NCBI GenBank assembly: GCA_964652075.1
Contig: CAZYZQ010000002.1
Span: 1 to 36,800, forward strand
Length of the DNA: 36,800 nt
Origin: CAZYZQ01 sp964652075
GTDB lineage: Bacteria > Bacillota > Clostridia > Oscillospirales > Oscillospiraceae
Reading direction: 5' to 3'
Part shown: in pieces, positions 22,391-28,264 of the stretch
How the letters are laid out: each line of letters starts with the position of its first letter
How positions within the stretch are numbered: position 1 is the first letter of the stretch
The notes under the pieces: generated by a model
Database searches by the model: none
What the model saw: the letters and a program-made list of their open reading frames with translations, nothing else
What the model was told of the DNA's origin: nothing
Translations under genes and position numbers: made by a program

Positions 22391-23389
22391 TCACTCTTTC
22401 AGTAGAAGTATCTGTTCCGGAACGAGCGTCAGCTCCGGCGCGCGGCAGGCGTTCCAGACCTGCTGTGCCGGTTCCCAGATAAGCGGCGCGGCCTGTTCCT
22501 GTCCCATGGGGCGGAGCAGCACGCGCACGGACCCGGGCGACGGCGCCGCGTCCAGCACTGCAAAGCGGATGCCCGGCCCGGGGCGCAGCGCGCCGATGGC
22601 GATATAGTCGCCCTCGCCCGCCGCTTCGAGCGTCAGGCCCCAGTCGAGCGCCTGCACATGCCCGCTGTCCAGCCGGCGGGCGCGGGAGATATTTTGCCAG
22701 CCCGTCAGGCGCGCCGATGCGCGCGTTTTCGGGGCGGAGAAGACCGCCTCACGCGGCCCAAACTCCGCAATCCGGCCGCGGTCGAGCACGGCGATGGTGT
22801 CACACAGCCGGTACAGCTCGCCCGCGTCGTGTGAGACGAGGAGCGCCGTGCGGCCGAACGCGCGCAGCACCTGCCGCAGCTCCTGCTCAAGCGCCGCGCG
22901 CAGCGGCGTGTCGAGCGCGGAGAACGGCTCGTCGAGCAGCAGGATCTCCGGCTTTGAGAGCAGGCACCGCGCCAGCGCGGCACGCTGCCGCTGCCCGCCC
23001 GACAGCTCGGCGGGGTACTGCTCCGCGCAGTCCGAGAGACGGAAACGCCCCAAAAGCGCCGGGATCTCCGCCTGCGTCCGCTCGCGCCGCGCACCGGCGC
23101 GCAGGTTTTGCAGCAGCGTCATATGGGGAAAGAGCGCGTAGTCCTGCGGCAGCAGCGCCGCCCGCCGCGCCTGCGGCGGCAGATTGATGCGCCGCGCGCT
23201 GGAAAACAGGGTTCGTCCGTCCAGCGTAATCTCGCCGCTGTCGGGCCGCGTCAGCCCGGCGACGGCGCGCAGCGTCATGCTCTTGCCGCTGCCGGACGCG
23301 CCGAGAAAGCCGACGATGCCGCCCGCGTCGAGCGAGATGTCCAGCCGGAACGCGCCCGCGCGTTTTTGTATTTGCAGCTCCAGCGCCAT
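22391..23389 (-). CDS. modC: Molybdate ABC transporter ATPase ModC
   Basis: A 332-residue ABC ATPase. Walker A is GASGSGKSMTLRAVAGL (about residues 30-46), the Q-loop LLPQDYALFPHMTLLQNL, the signature ELSGGQRQRAALARCLL, Walker B ILLLDEPFSALD and the H-loop LLVSHDAGELYRL. The last part (about 235-332) is a degenerate regulatory extension in the position of the TOBE/MOP domain; a clear molybdate-pocket motif was not seen. The start lies one base past the modB stop, so translation is coupled. Confidence 0.93.
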   Translation of the reverse strand: MALELQIQKRAGAFRLDISLDAGGIVGFLGASGSGKSMTLRAVAGLTRPDSGEITLDGRTLFSSARRINLPPQARRAALLPQDYALFPHMTLLQNLRAGARRERTQAEIPALLGRFRLSDCAEQYPAELSGGQRQRAALARCLLSKPEILLLDEPFSALDTPLRAALEQELRQVLRAFGRTALLVSHDAGELYRLCDTIAVLDRGRIAEFGPREAVFSAPKTRASARLTGWQNISRARRLDSGHVQALDWGLTLEAAGEGDYIAIGALRPGPGIRFAVLDAAPSPGSVRVLLRPMGQEQAAPLIWEPAQQVWNACRAPELTLVPEQILLLKE

Positions 23390-23390
23390 C

Positions 23391-24053
23391 TCACACACCC
23401 CGCTTTCGCGTTTCCAGCAAGTTGACTGCCAGCAGCACCGCAAAGGAGATGGCGAGATTCAGCAGCACCCACCGCAGCGCCAGCGCGTCATCGCCGTTGC
23501 GCCAGAGCTGATAGACGGTTGTAGAGATCGTGGCGGTGCGGCCCGGCGTGTAGCCGGAGAGCATACTCGTCGCGCCGTACTCGCCCAGCGCCCGCGCGAA
23601 GGCGAGCACCGTCCCGGCCAGCAGCCCCTGCCGGCAGCCCGGCAGGCGGACGCGGAAGAAGAGATAGATGTTGGACAAGCCCAGCGAGCGGCCCGCGTCC
23701 GTGAGCGATTCGTCGAACGACTCAAACGCGCCGCGCGCCGTGCGGTAGAGCAGCGGGAAGGTGACGGCGACCGTCGCGAAGACGGAGGCGTACCACGTCA
23801 TGGTCAGCCGCAGGCCGAACAGATCGAGCGCCAGCGCGCCGAGCGGCCTGCGCGGCCCGAGCAGGCGCAAAAGCAGGTACCCGACGACCGTCGGCGGCAG
23901 CACGAGCGGCAACGTCAGCACAACGTCGAGCAGGCCCTTGACGGTACGCGGCGCTTTGGAGGTCCAGTAGGCGACGAGAGTCCCGAGTACCAGCACGAGC
24001 ACCGTGCTGCAAAGCGCGATGCGCAGCGAGTTCCAAAGCGGAAACAGATCCAT
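23391..24053 (-). CDS. modB: Molybdate ABC transporter permease ModB
   Basis: A 220-residue permease with five to six hydrophobic segments (for example ALCSTVLVLVLGTLVAYW and LPLVLPPTVVGYLLLRLL). The EAA-like loop that docks on ModC is AFARALGEYGATSMLSG (about residue 155), as in ModB/CysTW permeases. The start is five bases after the modA stop. It forms the membrane channel of the ModABC importer. Confidence 0.94.
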   Translation of the reverse strand: MDLFPLWNSLRIALCSTVLVLVLGTLVAYWTSKAPRTVKGLLDVVLTLPLVLPPTVVGYLLLRLLGPRRPLGALALDLFGLRLTMTWYASVFATVAVTFPLLYRTARGAFESFDESLTDAGRSLGLSNIYLFFRVRLPGCRQGLLAGTVLAFARALGEYGATSMLSGYTPGRTATISTTVYQLWRNGDDALALRWVLLNLAISFAVLLAVNLLETRKRGV

Positions 24054-24058
24054 TCCGC

Positions 24059-24844
24059 TCAGCCCTCCAGCGGCGTGAAGCCTGCATCCGTAAAGACCGC
24101 GCCCGCCGCGTCTGTTTGCAGGTAGGCCAGGAAGTCCTGCGCCGCGTCCGCCTGCTTACTTCCGGCGAGCACGCCGGCGGGATAGAGCACCTGCCCGCAC
24201 ATCTCCCCGGTTGCGACGTCCACGACGAGCAGCCCCGCCGCCGCGGCGTCGGTCTGATAGACGACGCCGCAGTCTACCGCGCCCTCGGAAACCTGCGAGG
24301 CGACCTCCTTGACGTTGGAACCGTAGGTCAGGCAGCCCGCGTCCGTGAGCGCGGCCTCGTCGAGGCCAAAATAGGCAAAAATTTTCTGGGTATACTGGCC
24401 GACCGGCACGTCCGCGCCGCCCATGGCCATCAGAATATCCCCGGCCTCCAGATGGGCGGCAAGGTCGTCATAGGATGTGATCCCGGCCGGGTTGTCTGCC
24501 GGGACGACGAGCGCAACCCGGTTTTCCAAAAGATCAACCCGCGACGCGACCAGCCCCGCGTCGTCCAGCGCGTTCATCTGCGTTGGCGCGGCGGAGAGGA
24601 AGAGGTCGCAGACCGCGCCCTCCTCAATCTGCGTCTGGAGCGTGCCGGACGAGTCAAAGTTGAAGACGAGCGTCACGTCCTCGTGCGCCTGCATATAGGT
24701 GTCGCCGAGCGTAGTGAGGACCTCGGTCAGCGACGCGGCGGCGAAGACCGTCACGACGGTTTTTTCCTCTTTTTTCGCGCAGCCGCCCAGAAGACCGGAC
24801 AGCAGGCAGAGGGAGAGTGCGAGGGCAAGCAGTTTTTTGTACAT
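24059..24844 (-). CDS. modA: Molybdate-binding lipoprotein ModA
   Basis: A 261-residue solute-binding protein. The lipoprotein signal is MYKKLLALALSLCLLSG with lipobox LLGGC (Cys about 22). The mature part shows the ModA pattern: VTVFAAASLTEVLTTLGD, VFNFDSSGTLQTQIEEGA, CDLFLSAAPTQMNAL, GSNVKEVASQVSEGAVDCG and DAAQDFLAYLQTDAAGAVF. It binds molybdate (or tungstate) outside the membrane. ATG 24844 follows AGGAGG and a long structured leader; it is the first gene of the molybdenum operon. Confidence 0.95.
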   Translation of the reverse strand: MYKKLLALALSLCLLSGLLGGCAKKEEKTVVTVFAAASLTEVLTTLGDTYMQAHEDVTLVFNFDSSGTLQTQIEEGAVCDLFLSAAPTQMNALDDAGLVASRVDLLENRVALVVPADNPAGITSYDDLAAHLEAGDILMAMGGADVPVGQYTQKIFAYFGLDEAALTDAGCLTYGSNVKEVASQVSEGAVDCGVVYQTDAAAAGLLVVDVATGEMCGQVLYPAGVLAGSKQADAAQDFLAYLQTDAAGAVFTDAGFTPLEG

Positions 24845-25060
24845 GATGGATTCCTCCTGAACATAAATTTGCGTCCGTCTTCTTCAAGACGGACGCAGAG
24901 GGCAGGAGGGTAGACTCCACCTGTGTTGCGTGCCGTCTCCTTTTCAAACACGGAAGGCCCTGCTGTTTCCGGCAGAACCCTGAGCCGGAAGAAATTCCGG
25001 CTGGCCGCGGCCCCATAGCTTTCGCCTTAGGGAGCGCGGCTCGAAGACAGGGACATGTTC
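24845..25060 (-). promoter_or_regulatory. Structured 5' leader, candidate molybdenum-cofactor riboswitch
   Basis: About 215 nt separate the promoter from modA and hold no gene. On the transcript, in order: a stem with CGCG...CGCG, CCC...GGG and GGCGAAAGC (25038-25006); an 8-bp hairpin AGCCGGAA-TTTC-TTCCGGCT (25002-24983); CTGC...GCAG (around 24976-24961); CCGTGTT...AACACAGG pairing (24955-24919 area); and an 11-bp hairpin GCGTCCGTCTT-GAAG-AAGACGGACGC (24896-24871) just before the AGGAGG site. Length, multistem form and place before mod/moa genes fit the Moco riboswitch class (Rfam RF01055), but its consensus could not be checked base by base; another leader type is possible. Confidence 0.55.
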
Positions 25061-25066
25061 GATATC

Positions 25067-25095
25067 ATTTTACACGGAACGTGGGCGAATTGCAA
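25067..25095 (-). promoter_or_regulatory. Promoter of the mod-moe-moa operon
   Basis: On the minus strand TTGCAA (25095-25090), 17 bases, TAAAAT (25072-25067). The start should be near 25060, which defines the long leader. Just upstream lie the palindromic repeat and the scaffold gap. Confidence 0.8.
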
Positions 25096-25128
25096 GCGCG
25101 GTTGCCTGAATGCGTTACCGATAGAATC

Positions 25129-25141
25129 CGTAGGGGCGCAC
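25129..25141 (+). repeat. Palindromic-repeat arm at left edge of the second gap
   Basis: CGTAGGGGCGCAC directly touches the gap. The same 13 bases occur in inverse orientation at 25256-25268. Related CCCCGTAGGGGCG sequence occurs at 31812-31824. Confidence 0.75.
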
Positions 25142-25241
25142 NNNNNNNNNNNNNNNNNNNNNNNNNNNNNNNNNNNNNNNNNNNNNNNNNNNNNNNNNNN
25201 NNNNNNNNNNNNNNNNNNNNNNNNNNNNNNNNNNNNNNNNN
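25142..25241. other. Scaffold gap (100 N)
   Basis: Exactly 100 N, likely a placeholder. It lies between inverse copies of a short palindromic repeat, which probably caused the assembly break. It separates the molybdoenzyme operon from the mod operon, so their real spacing is unknown. Confidence 0.97.
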
Positions 25242-25268
25242 GGGCGCACACACAGGTGCGCCCCTACG
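25242..25268. repeat. Palindromic repeat at right edge of the second gap
   Basis: GGGCGCAC / GTGCGCCC (25242-25249 and 25256-25263) followed by CTACG. It could also end transcription after the asrB-like gene, although it has no U-run. Confidence 0.7.
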
Positions 25269-25294
25269 CGTGATTGGGAATTGTACGGTATACG

Positions 25295-26083
25295 CTAATC
25301 CAGCAGCTCCTTCGCGCGGGTGTAGTTGAACACGGGGCCTTCGAGGCAGACGTAGGTTTCGTTGATCTTGCAGTGCCCGCACTTGCCGACGGCGCAGGAC
25401 ATCTTCCGCTCGAACGAGACCCAGATTTTCTCCTCCTGCGCGCCGCACTTGAGGCATTCGAGCGCCGCGAAGTGCATCATGACGGGCGGGCCGACGATGA
25501 TGACGTTGTAGTCAGAGAAGTCCGCGAACGGAACGCTCCCGATATGCGCCGTGACCATGCCGTGCGCGAAGCCCGGCGCGTCGCCGGTGTCGAGCGTGAC
25601 AGTCGTGTGGAAGCGTTCGCGGTAGCGCGCCAGATCGTCGGTAAAGAGCACGCAGTCCGGGTTTTTGAAGCCCGCGATCAGATGTACCGAGCGGACCTTC
25701 TCCGGATGCTCGTAGAAGTGGCCTAGCATCGTGCGCACCGGGGCCATGCCCGTGCCGCCGCAGATGACGACAAGCTCCTTGCCCTCAAACTGCTCCACGG
25801 GGAAGGGATTGCCGTACGGCCCGCGCATGAAGAGCGTCGAGCCGGGCGTCAGGGCAAAGACGCCCTGTGTCAAGCGGCCGATCTTGCGGATCGTGAACTC
25901 GAGATACCCGTCGCCCCGTCCGCTGACGGAGATCGGCGCTTCGCCGACCTTCGGGATCGAGAGCTGGAAGAACTGGCCGTGTTGCGTCTGCCCCTCGTAG
26001 GCGACGCGGAAGGTATACTCCGCCTGCGTCTCCTTTTGGATGCTAAGGATTCTGTGCGCCTCGGGCAGCATGATGTTATGCAT
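25295..26083 (-). CDS. AsrB-like FAD/NAD(P)H oxidoreductase subunit with Fe-S site
   Basis: A 262-residue flavoprotein of the ferredoxin-NADP reductase fold, closest to AsrB of anaerobic sulfite reductase. It has FFQLSIPKVGEAPISVSG (flavin-binding RxxS-like region), FMRGPYGNPFPVEQFEG, LVVICGGTGMAPVRTML (nucleotide-binding GGTGxAP), NVIIVGPPVMMHF, and near the end the cysteine cluster MSCAVGKCGHCKINETYVC for a [2Fe-2S] centre. It should take electrons from NAD(P)H and pass them to the AsrA-like partner. ATG 26083 follows GAGGAGGTGG and overlaps the upstream stop. No AsrC is encoded in the window, so sulfite reduction is not the evident role here. Confidence 0.88.
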   Translation of the reverse strand: MHNIMLPEAHRILSIQKETQAEYTFRVAYEGQTQHGQFFQLSIPKVGEAPISVSGRGDGYLEFTIRKIGRLTQGVFALTPGSTLFMRGPYGNPFPVEQFEGKELVVICGGTGMAPVRTMLGHFYEHPEKVRSVHLIAGFKNPDCVLFTDDLARYRERFHTTVTLDTGDAPGFAHGMVTAHIGSVPFADFSDYNVIIVGPPVMMHFAALECLKCGAQEEKIWVSFERKMSCAVGKCGHCKINETYVCLEGPVFNYTRAKELLD

Positions 26084-27638
26084 TTGCCGCCACCTCCTCT
26101 GCAAGGCCGTTCACGGCGTCGAGATAGTCGATCTTTTCCGGGCAGCGGTCGATGCACCGGCCGCAGCCGACACACATCGTCGTGCCGAAGCGGAGCTTGT
26201 AGTCGTAGACCTTGTGCAGCACCTTGAAGCGCATCGCCGCGCCCTGCGTCTTGCGCGCCATGCCGCCGCCTGCGGTGCGGGTGAAGTCACGCAGCATACA
26301 CGACGACCAGACCCGCCGCCGCTCGCCGTCGCGGCTCGTCTCGTTGTAGATGATATCGACCGTGTCAAAGCAGGAGCACGTCGGGCAGACCGTGTTGCAC
26401 CCGCCGCAGGCGATGCACGTATCGTTGTACTTGTCCCAGTACGGCGACTGGATGATCTTTGTCAAGGCCGCCCGGTCGGGGATCGCGGGAAGCGTTATAC
26501 GCCGCGCGTTTTCGCGGACAAATTCCGGCGTAAAGTCGGCCGGAACCTCGTTTTGAAAATACGGCAGCAGCGCTTCGTCGCAGATCTCAAACAGCGCGCA
26601 GATATCGTCGATGCGCACCGCCGCGTCGTAGGAGAAGTCGCGGTTCGTGCCGAGGCTCGCGCAGAAGCAGTTCGAGAAGCCCTCGCGGCACTCGAGCAGG
26701 ACAAATTTCAGCTTCTCGCGCAGCCGCGCGTAGTACAGGTCGGGCTGGCCGTTGTGCAGGAAAATGTTGTCCAGCCGCCCCACCGCGCACAGATCGCACG
26801 GGCGCAGGAAGAGCAGAATCTCCCGCTCGTCTGACAGCGGCTCGTCGGCGCAATCGGTGTCCGTGAAGCGGAACATGGTCTGGCTGATCGGGTAGAAGAC
26901 CTCTTTGGGCGAAAAATGGGATTTTTCCTTGTAAACAATGTCGGTCAGCGCGTGTACCTCGCCATAGCGCACGGCGCCGCGCACCCGCACAGGCGCGAAG
27001 ACGCGGTAGCGCTCGCGCAGACGCGCCAGAATCGCCGCGAAGCGCTCCTGCCGCACCGAAAAGCTGGGCGCGGGCGTGTAGCCAGCCTCCAAAAGCGCCT
27101 GCTCCTGCGTCAGAAAGTCCGTCGTGACCTGCGCAAGAGCGCGGTAAAAGTCCGTCTGTGCCAGCGCCCGCATATCCGCCGCGAGCCGCGGCAACCAGTT
27201 TTGCAGATGCGCGGTCAGAAATTCCAGCTGCGCTTCCGGCGTACCGGTTTCGACCAGCTGCGCCATGAATTCCAGCTCCACGGCCAGATGGTCGGCCATC
27301 AGGTCGCCGGAGGGGGCCAGGCCCGCTTCGCGGATGCGCCGGTCCATGTCCTCCCACGGCGCGCCGAAAAAGAGGTGCTTGCCGCCGACATAGAGCGATT
27401 CACACGGAATTGCGGCCTTGCCGTCGGCGCTGCCGGCGGCGAGAAACAGACCGGCAAAATCGGCCCGCAAGACCTCCGGCGCTTCGTCCAGCGCGCCGGC
27501 CAGCGGCGCGAAAATGCCGGTTGCCGCACCGCGCAGGCCGGTCAGCAGCGGCGCGTCCAGCTCGCGGGCATACAGCCGCGAGAGCAGGCGGTAGCCCTCC
27601 GCCCGGGCGGGCAGGACGGCCTTGGAAAGCAGTTTCAT
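26076..27638 (-). CDS. TorD-like chaperone domain fused to AsrA-like Fe-S subunit
   Basis: A 520-residue protein with two families in one frame. Residues 1 to about 185 resemble TorD/DmsD chaperones of molybdoenzymes: AEGYRLLSRLYARELDAP, LRADFAGLFLAAGS, MADHLAVELEFMAQLVETG, FLTAHLQNWLPRLA. From about 190, SFSVRQERFAAILARLRERY, RVFAPVRVRGAVRYGEV starts an AsrA-like subunit, with LRPCDLCAVGRLDNIFL and two ferredoxin motifs (CIACGGCNTVCPTC from residue 408, CVGCGRCIDRCP from residue 489). The start overlaps the stop of the ferredoxin gene by four bases and the end overlaps asrB, so the join is not an artefact of loose starts. It may both assist cofactor loading and carry electrons. Confidence 0.88.
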   Translation of the reverse strand: MKLLSKAVLPARAEGYRLLSRLYARELDAPLLTGLRGAATGIFAPLAGALDEAPEVLRADFAGLFLAAGSADGKAAIPCESLYVGGKHLFFGAPWEDMDRRIREAGLAPSGDLMADHLAVELEFMAQLVETGTPEAQLEFLTAHLQNWLPRLAADMRALAQTDFYRALAQVTTDFLTQEQALLEAGYTPAPSFSVRQERFAAILARLRERYRVFAPVRVRGAVRYGEVHALTDIVYKEKSHFSPKEVFYPISQTMFRFTDTDCADEPLSDEREILLFLRPCDLCAVGRLDNIFLHNGQPDLYYARLREKLKFVLLECREGFSNCFCASLGTNRDFSYDAAVRIDDICALFEICDEALLPYFQNEVPADFTPEFVRENARRITLPAIPDRAALTKIIQSPYWDKYNDTCIACGGCNTVCPTCSCFDTVDIIYNETSRDGERRRVWSSCMLRDFTRTAGGGMARKTQGAAMRFKVLHKVYDYKLRFGTTMCVGCGRCIDRCPEKIDYLDAVNGLAEEVAANA

Positions 27639-28264
27639 ACGGCCCCTCCTCTCCGGCGGACGCTGTGCTCGACGCAGTCCTGCGGCAGCACGTCCTGCCA
27701 GGTACCGTGTTTCAGAATGTAGCGCACCGTCGGCGCGTTGCCGAAGTCGCGCAGGGTATGGATTTCTTCCGGCTTCGCGCCAGAGAGCAGGCGGGAGACG
27801 GCGCTGTCCGGATCATTCACATCGCCGTAGTGCAGCGCGCCGCCCGCGCAGTTGCGCACGCAGGCCGGGGTGTCGCCCGCTTCGCGCGCGTGCGCGCACA
27901 GGTCGCACTTGTCCGCAACGCGCAGCTCCTGATTCAGGCGGATGCAGCCGTAGGGGCAGGCGCGCATACAGCTGCCACAGCCGATGCACTGGCTCCGGTC
28001 AATGTGGATGACACCGTCCGCGTCCGACTTGTAGCACGCGCCGGTCGGGCAGACGTCCACGCACGTCGGATGTTCGCACTGCTGGCACATCACGGCCAGA
28101 AAGTACATCTGCAAGTCCGGATAGTGGCCCGTCGGGCCGACGGTGCAGACCTTGTTGCGGCCCACGCCGAGCGCGACCTCGTTTTCCAGCTTGCAGGCCA
28201 CCTGACAGCCGTGGCAGCCGATGCAGCGGTCGGCTTCAATCACAAATGTCATTTGCCGGTTCAT
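27635..28264 (-). CDS. Four-cluster ferredoxin subunit (DmsB/PhsB/NrfC type)
   Basis: A 209-residue Fe-S subunit. Four cysteine groups are visible: CIGCHGCQVACK (residues 14-25), CQQCEHPTCVDVCP, CIGCGSCMRACPYGC, and CDLCAHAREAG...CVRNCAGGAL. This is the 16-cysteine pattern of the B subunits of DMSO-reductase-family enzymes, each group helping to hold a [4Fe-4S] cluster. It has no signal peptide. Four-base overlaps with the genes on both sides indicate equal, coupled synthesis. It should link the AsrAB-like module to the molybdenum subunit. Confidence 0.93.
   Translation of the reverse strand: MNRQMTFVIEADRCIGCHGCQVACKLENEVALGVGRNKVCTVGPTGHYPDLQMYFLAVMCQQCEHPTCVDVCPTGACYKSDADGVIHIDRSQCIGCGSCMRACPYGCIRLNQELRVADKCDLCAHAREAGDTPACVRNCAGGALHYGDVNDPDSAVSRLLSGAKPEEIHTLRDFGNAPTVRYILKHGTWQDVLPQDCVEHSVRRRGGAV

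Noticed and set aside
25295..27638. Anaerobic sulfite reductase AsrABC operon
   Set aside because: AsrA- and AsrB-like subunits are present, but there is no AsrC sirohaem subunit in the window, and the genes overlap those of a molybdoenzyme with a TorD domain fused on.
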